Part shown: positions 27,102 to 34,485 of the stretch, piece after piece
Layout of the letters: the number at the start of each line of letters is the position of its first letter
Position numbering within the stretch: the first letter of the stretch is position 1
Assembly: GCA_030645365.1 (NCBI GenBank)
Contig: JAUSMB010000024.1
Coordinates: 1-52,438, forward strand
Origin: Rugosibacter sp.
GTDB lineage: Bacteria > Pseudomonadota > Gammaproteobacteria > Burkholderiales > Rhodocyclaceae
Direction: 5' to 3'
DNA length: 52,438 nt
The notes under the pieces: generated by a model
The model's input: the letters and a program-made list of their open reading frames with translations, nothing else
The model's database searches: none
What the model was told of the DNA's origin: nothing
Program-made: the position numbers and the translations under genes

Positions 27102-27180
<79 letters not shown>

Positions 27181-27183
27181 AAA

Positions 27184-27222
27184 GACAAGGGCTCACAGGT
27201 TTTAATCTGTGGGCCCTTTGTC
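27184..27222 (+). terminator. Hairpin just after the tRNA
   Basis: GACAAGGGCTCACAG pairs with CTGTGGGCCCTTTGTC across an 8-nt AT-rich loop, with one G-T pair and one bulge. No T tract follows. It may serve as the tRNA's terminator supplied by the element. Confidence 0.5.
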
Positions 27223-27234
27223 TATCTGGCGAGT

Positions 27235-27256
27235 CATGTAAGCACCCATGTAAGCA
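27235..27256 (+). repeat. Left integrase-arm-like repeats
   Basis: Two direct copies of CATGTAAGCA at 27235-27244 and 27247-27256, 12 bp apart. The same decamer occurs three times near the right end of the element, which suggests integrase or excisionase binding sites. Confidence 0.7.
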
Positions 27257-27285
27257 GATTTCGTCAATGCAGGGCGATTGCCGCC

Positions 27286-27310
27286 GCCGTAGCACCATCG
27301 CCGACTTTGC
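27286..27310 (-). repeat. Interspersed repeat copy 9 (in the element's left end)
   Basis: GCCGTAGCACCATCGCCGAC then TTTGC, an imperfect copy in the non-coding left end of the integrative element. Confidence 0.6.
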
Positions 27311-27323
27311 ACAGCGACTAGCA

Positions 27324-27378
27324 GGGTGAGGGGGGGGGTGGGGGGGGTATGCCCAGTACTGGGGCCGGGGGTGGGGGT
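27324..27378 (+). other. G-tract cluster around a 12-bp palindrome
   Basis: Runs of 9 and 8 G separated by one T (27330-27347), then the palindrome CCCAGTACTGGG, then runs of 5 and 5 G. The strand can form G-quadruplexes, and the long runs are prone to slippage. It lies in a 613-bp stretch (27180-27792) that otherwise holds the tRNA-proximal hairpin, arm sites, a possible 34-codon gene and an operator-like array. Confidence 0.8.
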
Positions 27379-27428
27379 GTCGTTCACTAGGACATGCTCA
27401 CAGCCGCCAAATTTTTTTAAATGACGAC

Positions 27429-27533
27429 TTACTTGCCTTTGATGTGCATATTGAAATATCGTCCCGGCGATTGTGCGGACAGCAATCCGAGGGCTTGTTC
27501 CTTCGAAATGTCATAGGTTTCGCCGGAAACCAT
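27429..27533 (-). CDS. Possible 34-aa protein
   Basis: ATG at 27533 to TAA at 27429 encodes MVSGETYDISKEQALGLLSA and 14 more residues ending HIKGK. It is the only frame in this part with protein-like composition. No ribosome-binding site is clear, and no family is recognised. It could be the remnant of a longer gene, since a stop lies ten codons upstream of the ATG. Confidence 0.3.
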   Translation of the reverse strand: MVSGETYDISKEQALGLLSAQSPGRYFNMHIKGK

Positions 27534-27660
27534 GGTAACGGTGCAATCGCCGTGACTGAGCGGTCAGGGAGTGAGATCCCTCGGCAGATTAGAGTCCCTC
27601 ATAGGCCATCCAGCGTCGCAGTCCATGACGCGCACGAGAAAAATCGCTCTAACTTAGATG

Positions 27661-27711
27661 GCTGACAAATCGAATTGTCAGGCTGACAAATCCGCATTTG
27701 TCTGACAATTG
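27661..27711. promoter_or_regulatory. Operator-like array of CTGACAAAT repeats
   Basis: Four to five copies of CTGACAA(A/T)T in alternating orientation (27662, 27673 inverted, 27683, 27695 inverted, 27702) form overlapping palindromes about 100 bp before the element's first rightward gene. This arrangement suits a repressor or excisionase binding site, or iterons. Confidence 0.5.
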
Positions 27712-27810
27712 GTTTCGGTAGAGAACCGCGCTGGGTGTTGATTTGCGGGTAGTGGCATGTCTTGTCATGTGTCTAGCTGAGGAAGCTCCCTCATGCCCCA
27801 AGGACACATC

Positions 27811-28038
27811 ATGGCGATGCAGACAGAAATTCCCCCCGGACTAGCCGCAATCGCGAGAGGGCGCGACTACATTACGCTGCGCGAACTCTCCGAGGCGCTC
27901 AACAAGGCAGAGCAAACCCTGCGAAAACTCCATTGCACCCAAGGCGAGGTGTATGGAATACGGCTTCACAAGATTGGCGGTCGCCTAACGGCATCTGTTG
28001 CTGATACTGCTGCTCTGCTGAATGGGAGCCAGAAGTGA
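27811..28038 (+). CDS. Small helix-turn-helix/excisionase-like protein
   Basis: 75 aa from ATG 27811 (MAMQTEIPPG); an in-frame ATG at 27793 would add six residues. The core YITLRELSEALNKAEQTLRK followed by a G-x-R-x-x-K-I-G-G-R-L segment and SVADTAALLNG has the layout of AlpA/Xis-type winged helix-turn-helix proteins that read short DNA sites. It is the first gene of the element's rightward block, close to the operator-like array, so control of excision or of this block is plausible. Confidence 0.6.
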   Translation: MAMQTEIPPGLAAIARGRDYITLRELSEALNKAEQTLRKLHCTQGEVYGIRLHKIGGRLTASVADTAALLNGSQK

Positions 28039-28379
28039 AAAAAGCCCCTGACCACGCCAATGACCAAGGGGCTTGTGGACAGCAAATGTATCTGCTGCCG
28101 CCACCGCCATTTTCCCCCACCTACCCAAACCGTTCAACCCTCGCCGGGGAAGCCCTCGCAATACTTCTCAACGGTGGATCGATCACGCACCCGCAATTTG
28201 AGGGCATCACCGCAAGTTGGCGACTCTCTGAACCAATTCGGCAACTGCGCCGCGACCACGGCTGGCCCGTCGAGACTATCGAGATTGCCGCCCCGACACC
28301 AGAACGCCCTGACCGTTACATAGCTGAATACGTTCTGCCTGCATGGGTTCTTGAGGAAGTGGGGGTTCATCATGGATGA
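28035..28379 (+). CDS. Small winged-helix-like protein of the element
   Basis: 114 aa from a GTG at 28035 that overlaps the previous stop; a later ATG at 28086 (MYLLPPPPFS) may be the true start. The central part, LAGEALAILLNGGSITHPQF then SWRLSEPIRQLRRDHGWPVE, reads like a short helix-turn-helix domain common in integrative elements next to replication genes. It ends overlapping the next gene by 8 nt, which suggests coupled translation. Exact function unknown. Confidence 0.65.
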   Translation: MKKAPDHANDQGACGQQMYLLPPPPFSPTYPNRSTLAGEALAILLNGGSITHPQFEGITASWRLSEPIRQLRRDHGWPVETIEIAAPTPERPDRYIAEYVLPAWVLEEVGVHHG

Positions 28380-28818
28380 GCTTTCACGCGCTCTGAGCGC
28401 ACTAAACGCTATTCCATCCGAGTGCAGCAATGAGACATGGTTACAAGTTGGTTTGGCCGCGAAAGCCGCTGGCCTGACGCTGGAGGACTTCACCACCTGG
28501 AGCAGTCACGGCAGCAATTCCGACGAGCGCGACTGTGCGCAAGTCTGGCGTTCACTCTCTGGTGGTCCGACAAAGGCCGCTGCACTTTTCAAAATGGCAT
28601 TCGCAGCAGGATGGAAAGACCCCGGCAAGGGAAGCACCAAGGCTCCCCTACGCTTCCATCTGCTGACGCCCGACGAATTGGACAGGCTGCCACCGGTGCG
28701 CTGGCTAGTACGCGGCGTTTTGCCGACAGAGGGCATAGGCGCAATCTTCGGCCCGTCTGGTTCTGGGAAGTCGTTTCTGGTGATTGATTTACTGGCGTCG
28801 GTGGCAAGCCATGACTGA
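28372..28818 (+). CDS. Replication helicase, N-terminal part (PriCT-2 plus Walker A)
   Basis: 148 aa. The N-terminal region (LNAIPSECSNETWLQVGLAA, then WSSHGSNSDERDCAQVWRSL) matches the PriCT-2 domain of primase/helicase proteins. The start of a RecA-like AAA domain with Walker A GPSGSGKSFLVIDL follows. The frame stops at TGA 28816-28818 right after the P-loop helix, while the rest of the domain continues in the next frame (28811 on). In related proteins these are one polypeptide, so this is either a frameshifted gene or a split one. Confidence 0.75.
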   Translation: MDELSRALSALNAIPSECSNETWLQVGLAAKAAGLTLEDFTTWSSHGSNSDERDCAQVWRSLSGGPTKAAALFKMAFAAGWKDPGKGSTKAPLRFHLLTPDELDRLPPVRWLVRGVLPTEGIGAIFGPSGSGKSFLVIDLLASVASHD

Positions 28819-29686
28819 TCGACGGTGGTTTGATTGCAGGGTCAAGAATGCTCCCGTCCTGTACATCGCGCTTGAAGGCGAAGCCGGTATCGCCCAACGG
28901 AAGAAGGCTTACGAAATGCAGCATGGCCGTCTTTCTTCCGGTTTTCGTTTCATGCTGCAATCCTTGGATATTCGCTTACCCGCGCACCGCGCCGAATTGG
29001 TTCGGGCCATCAGGTTAGCTGGTTGGGCTGGTGGTGTGGTCTGCCTTGATACGTTGAACCGTGCCGCTCCCGGCATGGATGAAAACGACTCGCGAAGCAT
29101 GGGCGAGGTAATCAGCGCAGCGAAGGCCATACAAGCCGAATTGGGCGGGTTGGTGCTGGTGGTGCATCACACCGGCAAAGACGCCACCAAGGGGCTTAGA
29201 GGGCATTCCAGCCTACATGCTGCACTCGACTGTGCCATTGAGGTATCCCGCGATGGTGACCAGCGCCAATGGACAGTACACAAGGCCAAGGATGGCGAGG
29301 ACGGCGAGGCCCACCCCTTCCGGCTGGAGGTGGTGGAGATCGGCACTGACGAGGACGATGAACCGATTACCTCATGCGTAGTTATTCCAGACGATACGAA
29401 AACACAATTTCGCAAAGTATTACCGCCAAAGTCCGGAAATATGCGCGTGGTGTGGGAAGCGCTGGGAGAACTGCTTCGCTTGGCTGGTGATGTGCGCCCA
29501 AAGGATGCACCGGGCAGATTACCTATCGGCAGGCCCACGGTAACGCTGAACTGCGCCATAGAAGCTACGCGGGAGCGCCTTGCATGTGACCCCAAACGCA
29601 AGACCGAACGCGCACAGCAGGCACTCACGGGACTCCATGCCAAAGGGTTGATTGTGATTGACGGAGGTTTCGTATGGGTGGCTTAA
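28811..29686 (+). CDS. Replication helicase, C-terminal part (AAA_25/RepA-like)
   Basis: 291 aa from ATG 28811, which overlaps the preceding stop (ATGACTGA). It contains the RecA-like core after the P-loop: APVLYIALEGEAGIAQRKKA, Walker B GVVCLDTLNRAAPGMDEN, sensor-like LVLVVHHTGKDATKGLRGHS and AALDCAIEVSRDGDQRQW. A C-terminal winged-helix-like region ends LIVIDGGFVWVA. It lacks its own Walker A, so alone it should not hydrolyse ATP. A single-base change near 28816 would fuse it to the upstream frame. Either translational coupling or a loss-of-function frameshift fits. Confidence 0.75.
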   Translation: MTDRRWFDCRVKNAPVLYIALEGEAGIAQRKKAYEMQHGRLSSGFRFMLQSLDIRLPAHRAELVRAIRLAGWAGGVVCLDTLNRAAPGMDENDSRSMGEVISAAKAIQAELGGLVLVVHHTGKDATKGLRGHSSLHAALDCAIEVSRDGDQRQWTVHKAKDGEDGEAHPFRLEVVEIGTDEDDEPITSCVVIPDDTKTQFRKVLPPKSGNMRVVWEALGELLRLAGDVRPKDAPGRLPIGRPTVTLNCAIEATRERLACDPKRKTERAQQALTGLHAKGLIVIDGGFVWVA

Positions 29687-29689
29687 GCC

Positions 29690-29768
29690 TTTCCTGCGAT
29701 TCCCGTGGCGGGAAGTTTCGGGAACGCCCGTACTTTCCTGCGATTCCCGCCGCTCCTATAAGGAGCGG
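29690..29768 (+). other. Origin-like repeat cluster after the helicase genes
   Basis: Two direct copies of TTTCCTGCGATTCCCG (29690-29705, 29734-29749), a TTCCCG-tgg-CGGGAA hairpin (29700-29714) and a perfect CCGCTCCT-ATA-AGGAGCGG hairpin (29750-29768) lie in the 145-bp gap before the next gene. GGGAAC-type repeats follow. This could be the element's replication origin or a transcription control site. Confidence 0.45.
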
Positions 29769-29831
29769 GGGAAGCGGGAACGGGAACGGGATTGGGAACG
29801 ACTTGCTAATTCACTTGAAAGGAATACCGAC

Positions 29832-30161
29832 ATGGCACTAAACAGATTCACTACCGGCGTTGCCAGTGGCCTGTGCGACGGGGAATTCGCCGACATCACA
29901 CCCGCCAGCAGGAAAAAGCTGCTGACCCTCATGGCGCGAATAAGCGAGTCCTCATTCCGGCGAGGGTTACAACACGGGTTGTACTTCGCCGAGAAGCAAA
30001 TCCCGCTTCGTACCGATCCCTGGACATTCCGTTACCGGGCGACGCTAGACAAGTCTCCCTGCATCAACGCGAAGGGTTGGACGCCTACGGCGCTGGAACG
30101 ACTCAACATCGAACACGGCCACGAGTTGCTGATGCTCGGCCTCAGGGAGGTTATCGAATGA
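29832..30161 (+). CDS. Unknown element protein, 109 aa
   Basis: Starts at ATG 29832 after GAAAGGA; the frame is open upstream but runs through the repeat cluster. The protein is soluble and mixed (FADITPASRKKLLTLMARIS, RRGLQHGLYFAEKQIPLRTD). No motif was recognised. It ends in an ATGA overlap with the next gene, placing it in the element's rightward operon. Confidence 0.6.
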   Translation: MALNRFTTGVASGLCDGEFADITPASRKKLLTLMARISESSFRRGLQHGLYFAEKQIPLRTDPWTFRYRATLDKSPCINAKGWTPTALERLNIEHGHELLMLGLREVIE

Positions 30162-30583
30162 GGCACCTTCCAAAACGAGCCAAAGTCCTAGCCAACATCG
30201 TCGGGCTACCAAGCGGAACACAAAGGCTTCGTGCCACCTTTCAGGCGCGACTTTCTGCCGGTGAAACATTCGCGGTCATCTGCGAGAGCCTAAGACTGCC
30301 CTATTGCGGCGCTGCGGAGGCGATTGGCTTTGACCGTGCGAAAGGCCGCTTCCTCGTGCCGCCAGCCCCGCCTGCCGGTGCATGGAAAGACTCTGAAGGT
30401 ATGTGGCACGTTCCCGCCAATGACGACGGCAAGACCATCAAGTTCTACTGCCCAGCCTGCAGGAAAACCCACAAGCATGGAAGCGATGGCCAAGCGGTCA
30501 CGCGTCGAAGTTCTCATTGCTTTGCGGAGAACTCGCCAATACGGGCCGGGTACATGCTGCACATCAGCGAGGGGGTTATCTGA
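30158..30583 (+). CDS. Unknown element protein with possible zinc site, 141 aa
   Basis: Starts at ATG 30158, overlapping the previous stop. The C-terminal half has FYCPACRKTHKHGSDG and later HC, which could bind zinc. The N-terminal half (KRAKVLANIVGLPSGTQRLR, AGETFAVICESLRLPYCGAA) has a helical, possibly DNA-binding look. Similar small Cys/His proteins are frequent in prophages, without known roles. The stop overlaps the next ATG (TGATG). Confidence 0.6.
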   Translation: MRHLPKRAKVLANIVGLPSGTQRLRATFQARLSAGETFAVICESLRLPYCGAAEAIGFDRAKGRFLVPPAPPAGAWKDSEGMWHVPANDDGKTIKFYCPACRKTHKHGSDGQAVTRRSSHCFAENSPIRAGYMLHISEGVI

Positions 30584-30915
30584 TGGTTCGTCGTATCGAC
30601 CGTCCCGGCCTTTTCGCCAAGGATCGAAGTCGCGCCTATTACCAGCGACTTGACGCTATCGCCAAACTGAAGGTACTCAATGGCATGACCGTGAAGGAAG
30701 CTCGCGCACATCTTCGAGCGAAAGCTAAGCGCACAAAGGAAATGAACCGGCCCTATGAGCTATGCGGCGCAAAGAACCGCCAAGGCAATCCATGCAGGGC
30801 GCGAGCGCTACCCAACGGGAGATGCAGGAATCATGGTGGACTATCCACAGGGCCAAGGACACCAGAGGGCATAGCAAAGGCGCTTTCCTGCCTTCGCCAA
30901 AACCGGAAACCTTAG
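30583..30915 (+). CDS. HGG-x-S-T-G-P motif protein of mobile elements
   Basis: 110 aa from ATG 30583. A basic helical N-terminus (VKEARAHLRAKAKRTKEMNR) is followed by a compact Cys/His block, LCGAKNRQGNPCRARALPNG, then RCRNHGGLSTGPRTPEG and IAKALSCLRQ. The pattern CGA..G-x-PC-x(n)-G-R-C-x-x-HGG-x-S-T-G-P-R-T-P-E-G recurs in phage and element proteins of unknown function. It is last in the rightward block; its end overlaps the stop of the convergent 455-aa gene by 4 bp. Confidence 0.7.
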   Translation: MVRRIDRPGLFAKDRSRAYYQRLDAIAKLKVLNGMTVKEARAHLRAKAKRTKEMNRPYELCGAKNRQGNPCRARALPNGRCRNHGGLSTGPRTPEGIAKALSCLRQNRKP

Positions 30916-32279
30916 TTTCCTCTTATCAATTTCGCGGCTTCGTCGTCCTCATCTTCAAATGGGTAGTCACTCTGGGCCGCGTCGGACACCTGAACGCCAT
31001 TTTCAGAGAGTTCATCAAGGGAAACCATTTTTCTTTCAGCTTCGCGCTTGGCACGTTGGTCGGCTGCGTCGCGTTTGTCAGTCACTCGAAAGCGTGGTTC
31101 GTAACCTACGCCCTTGCGAAAGTTGGCAATCGGGTCATCTATGATGCCTAGGTGCAATTTAATCGCAGTCCTTAGCCTTGATATCCGTCTCGCAGTTTTT
31201 TCGTCAGCCATCTGTATTCTGCGCTTCTGTGCCATACCCAGCAGAATTACAGCCTGCTCGTTCATTTCGGCTTTGCGGCGGTCAAAAAGATCGATTTCCG
31301 CCAATGCCACACGCTTCGTTATCTCTCTCGCGGATATTTCCAGAAGGGCGGTTCCCGAATCTCCCGCCACAAACTCAATGCTCAATTCTCTGGCATTGAG
31401 GTCAGGCAGATCGCGGAATACCTTACACGTTGGGGAAGCGGTCTCAGTATGACCAGCGCCACCCATCTTGGGCGCGACATTTTCACTAGGTGCAGGCGCA
31501 TCAGTCTGTTCTGGTACATCTACCCTTTTGCGCGCCAGCGCCAAGAGTTCTGGCGGTATATCCCAGTCGTCGAATGACAAAGCCCACAGGGAAAATTGGC
31601 GGAGGTTAACTGGCTCTCGGTAGGCAAGTATCTGGCGCGGCAGTTGCACCGCTTTTACTCCTAGTTTGTGATTCATCAGAAGTAGTAGGCGCTTGTCGTA
31701 TATGGCCTTAACCTTCGCGCCACCGAAGCAATTCTTCGTGAAGTCGGGAAAGTTGCTGCCGCTGCCGCCTGCCATCCATGCTTGCGGATGTTTCTCTAGT
31801 GACTTCGGTTCGATATTCATTGACAGGGCTATTGCCTCCCAGAACTCCACCTCCGACATATGTATCCAGAGGCTCCAGTCGGGCCTTTCCAAGGCTTTTG
31901 CATAGCTCGTTGTCACACCGTATTGCCGAAAGGCATTCCTGCCCACAGGCTCAATCGGCTGCGGGAATTTGCAATTCAGGCGCGGCTCGTTCTTTTCCAA
32001 CCACTCGTTCAGGTCGTTCCAGTAAACGTGCTCAAAAAAATCGCGGACTATTCCGCTAGCTTTTTTTACAAAACTGAACGGCGCATACGTTGCTAGGTCA
32101 CCATTTTTTACGGCGGCAATGAATTTGTCCCTCAGGCCTTTGGCATCTTCCCCGGTTCGTTCGCTTATGAATGCAGCAGCCTCCTCCAGCGTATAGCGTC
32201 CGTGATTGCGTTTTAATCCTTTTGCTTGGTCAATTGCCGGATCGATTATTTCGTCAAGTCCATCATTCGCGTCTTTCAT
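30912..32279 (-). CDS. Unknown 455-aa cargo protein of the element
   Basis: No family recognised. It is largely helical and charged. Segments worth noting are the N-terminal RYTLEEAAAFISERTGEDAK, the Trp-rich RPDWSLWIHMSEVEFWEAIA (about 130-150) followed by LSMNIEPKSLEKHP, a linker rich in Pro/Ala (about 265-290), and a basic tail with RISRLRTAIKLHLGIIDDP. The middle W-x3-W...A-x-x-L-x3-I-P pattern appears in uncharacterised proteins encoded beside integrases. It is transcribed with the integrase, opposite to the replication block, the usual place for accessory or defence cargo. No catalytic motif was found. Confidence 0.7.
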   Translation of the reverse strand: MKDANDGLDEIIDPAIDQAKGLKRNHGRYTLEEAAAFISERTGEDAKGLRDKFIAAVKNGDLATYAPFSFVKKASGIVRDFFEHVYWNDLNEWLEKNEPRLNCKFPQPIEPVGRNAFRQYGVTTSYAKALERPDWSLWIHMSEVEFWEAIALSMNIEPKSLEKHPQAWMAGGSGSNFPDFTKNCFGGAKVKAIYDKRLLLLMNHKLGVKAVQLPRQILAYREPVNLRQFSLWALSFDDWDIPPELLALARKRVDVPEQTDAPAPSENVAPKMGGAGHTETASPTCKVFRDLPDLNARELSIEFVAGDSGTALLEISAREITKRVALAEIDLFDRRKAEMNEQAVILLGMAQKRRIQMADEKTARRISRLRTAIKLHLGIIDDPIANFRKGVGYEPRFRVTDKRDAADQRAKREAERKMVSLDELSENGVQVSDAAQSDYPFEDEDDEAAKLIRGN

Positions 32280-32382
32280 AATGCATTCCTTCCAATGCTT
32301 CCTTCATTAGGGAGCCGCGCCAGCCGGGTGAAGGTTCCCGGTTTTCCCTCCGTCGAGGTAGACGCGGCTTTACTCTGTCAGG

Positions 32383-33774
32383 CTATGCAACCTCTTGCAA
32401 TCTAGGTTGCTCCTGCTTGTCGGGTTGCTTGAATTCGATGCCGGCCTGCTCCAGCGTCCATGCTTCATACTTTCCATGCCATACGGCCAGCAATTCAAGA
32501 GGTCGGGTTATGTAATGTCTTTCTGCGGTCGCATTTGGCGCATGGCCCATGATTTGAGCAACGACGCCACGCGGCATTTCTACCCACTCGGCAAGGCTGG
32601 CAAAGGTGCGGCGCAGGCCATGCAGGGTTACATGTGAGAGCCCGGCAACAGACAAGGCGCGATTGTGTGTGATGCGCGGCTCGGCAATACGTCCGGCTGC
32701 CGCGCCCTTGCTTGAGAAAACCCAAGGCGAGGGCTGCCAGTTCGTGATGTCGTTCTCTATCCTCTTGCCGTGCAGAATCCTATCCTTCGGTGGTGGGGTG
32801 TCATTGCGCCGCTTTAGGTCAAGCAAGAGCGTGGCGAGGTAGGGTGTCAGTGGAATCTTCCGGCCTTCCTCGGCGACCTTGTCTTTCACCCAGATACTGC
32901 CCCACTTGAAGTCGACGTCCTCCCAGCGCAGGCCGGCAAGTTCCTCGCGGCGAGCCCCCGTCAGAATGAGTCCTTGGAGGTAGGTGCTGATTACCGGATT
33001 ACCAAGACCGCGCACGGCGGCGAACCACGCGGGAAGTTGCGCCCGTTGCAGTACATCAAATTTCTTGCTCTTTCGGCTCGGCACCTCTGCGCGTACATCG
33101 GTATCCTCGACCGCATCGGTATCGACAATGGCCCTGTATTCGTCCCTCGTCGCGCACCAGCGCCAGAAGGCACGGAACATTTCAAATCCTTGTCGAGCAT
33201 TGTTGGCGCGGGTTTCGGCTTCTTTGGATTGCCAGTCGATCAATACGGCGGCGGTAATGTCGGCCATGCGCATGCTTAGGAGCGGCCATAGCACCCCTGC
33301 TACCGTGAGCCCGTCTCCGCGCTTCTTCGTCTTCCCGCCAGCTTGTGAAAGATTTTGATGGTCTTGAAGGTGGCGAGCCCCCCAGCGTTTTTCGTGGTGA
33401 GCAAGATAAGCCGCCCATGCTTCGGCTACGGTCACAACCTTGCGGCGCGATTCGGCGGCGGCAGTTTCGCGGGTTTCCTCGGCGGCAGCAATCGATGCGG
33501 CGGCAACCTGGCGCGGGTCTTGGTTTTGGTCTATCAGCGTTTGTAGGCGACGGGCTTCCCCTCTTGCCCGGTCAATGCTCCAGTCCTTGATGCTGCCGAT
33601 GGTGACGCGCAGGCTTTTGCCATTGAACCGGCTCTGAAAGATGTAAGCCTTCGCTCTGGCGGTAGCCCTCACCGCTAGGGTCTTGGTGTTGCTATCCCAC
33701 AAGAAAGCTTGCTCTGCTCCTGCCGGTAGGGTGAAGTTTGATATGCGGCCAGCGGTGAAATTAACTCGTCCCAT
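32383..33774 (-). CDS. Tyrosine integrase (P4/phage type)
   Basis: 463 aa from ATG 33774 (MGRVNFTAGR), preceded by AAAAGGA. Upstream in-frame ATGs exist but run through arm-type repeats. The N-terminal arm-binding domain (KTLAVRATARAKAYIFQSRF, LRVTIGSIKDWSIDRARGEA) is of the DUF4102 type. A core-binding domain and the catalytic domain follow, with Arg in TGARREELAGLRW, HGLRRTFAS, GHAPNATAERHY and the Tyr nucleophile in HYITRP. It recombines the tRNA-derived att sites. It lies 102 bp from the cargo gene and about 165 bp from attR. Confidence 0.93.
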   Translation of the reverse strand: MGRVNFTAGRISNFTLPAGAEQAFLWDSNTKTLAVRATARAKAYIFQSRFNGKSLRVTIGSIKDWSIDRARGEARRLQTLIDQNQDPRQVAAASIAAAEETRETAAAESRRKVVTVAEAWAAYLAHHEKRWGARHLQDHQNLSQAGGKTKKRGDGLTVAGVLWPLLSMRMADITAAVLIDWQSKEAETRANNARQGFEMFRAFWRWCATRDEYRAIVDTDAVEDTDVRAEVPSRKSKKFDVLQRAQLPAWFAAVRGLGNPVISTYLQGLILTGARREELAGLRWEDVDFKWGSIWVKDKVAEEGRKIPLTPYLATLLLDLKRRNDTPPPKDRILHGKRIENDITNWQPSPWVFSSKGAAAGRIAEPRITHNRALSVAGLSHVTLHGLRRTFASLAEWVEMPRGVVAQIMGHAPNATAERHYITRPLELLAVWHGKYEAWTLEQAGIEFKQPDKQEQPRLQEVA

Positions 33775-33789
33775 GATATTGTCCTTTTC

Positions 33790-33865
33790 CATGTAAGCAG
33801 TCATGTAAGCACTATTATGGAACATTGCGGAACACAAATCAACCTTCGGGCGAATTGCTTACATG
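33790..33865. repeat. Right integrase-arm-like repeats
   Basis: CATGTAAGCA at 33790-33799 and 33802-33811, and inverted TGCTTACATG at 33856-33865. They match the pair near the left end. They lie over the integrase promoter region, so the integrase may repress itself. Confidence 0.7.
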
Positions 33866-33938
33866 GGCAATACCATGTTCTATAACGAATAGCACTTTAT
33901 TGGAAATGTCGATCAACAGGCCGGAATTCATACTTGTA

Positions 33939-33988
33939 CGGGCTCATAACCCGAAGGTCACAGGTTCAAATCCTGTCCCCGCAACCAA
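33939..33988 (+). other. attR (displaced 3' half of initiator tRNA)
   Basis: Begins at the anticodon stem and includes the T arm ACAGG-TTCAAAT-CCTGT and CCA end. It lacks the 5' half, so it is not a tRNA gene. The T-stem end pair differs from attL by a paired change. Confidence 0.9.
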
Positions 33989-33993
33989 ACAAT

Positions 33994-34031
33994 AAAAAAG
34001 GCCAAGCGTTTACAGACGTTTGGCCTTTTTT
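33994..34031 (+). terminator. Rho-independent terminator, original tRNA terminator
   Basis: AAAAAGGCCAAGCG pairs with CGTTTGGCCTTTTT (one G-T pair), followed by more T-rich sequence. It lies 5 bp after attR, where the initiator tRNA would have ended before integration. Confidence 0.85.
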
Positions 34032-34079
34032 GTTTTTTGTTGAGCAGTCGCCAAGTTCACGGGCTAATATGCCAGTGCG

Positions 34080-34484
34080 ATGACTTACCGATTGACTATT
34101 CCTCTAGACGAGGTCGATATTTCAGCTATCCGCGCTCAAGGTGCAGGCGGGCAAAACGTCAATAAAGTGTCGAATGCGGTGCATCTACGTTTTGACATCA
34201 AGGCTTCATCCTTGCCGGAGGCGATTCGCGAGCGGCTCATCAATCTTGGCGATCAGCGCATCAATAAAGAGGGTGTGGTGGTTATCAAAGCACAGGAGTT
34301 TCGCAGTCTGGAGGGGAATCGTGCGGAGGCGCTGCGACGGCTGCACGAGATGATCGCCCGCGTTACCACGCTGCCTGCAATGCGTCGACTAACAAAACCC
34401 ACACGTGCATCGGTTAAACGAAGGCTCGAAAGCAAGACCAGGCGAGCAACAGTGAAGCTGGGGCGAGGCAGGATGAGTGAATAA
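34080..34484 (+). CDS. arfB: ArfB, codon-independent peptidyl-tRNA hydrolase
   Basis: 134 aa. The GGQ catalytic motif is in [20 protein letters not shown] (about residues 20-39), and a basic unstructured tail ([18 protein letters not shown]) enters the mRNA channel of stalled ribosomes. It releases nascent peptides from ribosomes without a stop codon. Length and layout match E. coli YaeJ. It is the first chromosomal gene after the integrated element. Confidence 0.95.
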   Translation: MTYRLTIPLDEVDISAIRAQGAGGQNVNKVSNAVHLRFDIKASSLPEAIRERLINLGDQRINKEGVVVIKAQEFRSLEGNRAEALRRLHEMIARVTTLPAMRRLTKPTRASVKRRLESKTRRATVKLGRGRMSE

Positions 34485-34485
34485 T

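Noticed and set aside
27444-27665. A 73-codon plus-strand frame in the element's left end
   Set aside because: Composition is not protein-like, there is no ribosome-binding site, and it runs into the operator-like repeats. The opposite strand has a slightly better small frame.
29690-29831. N-terminal extension of the 109-aa element protein back to 29658
   Set aside because: The extension would translate the repeat and hairpin cluster into an Arg/Glu-rich string, while ATG 29832 has a ribosome-binding site.
33939-33988. A second tRNA-Met gene
   Set aside because: Only the 3' half (anticodon stem to CCA) is present, without D arm or 5' acceptor strand. It is attR.
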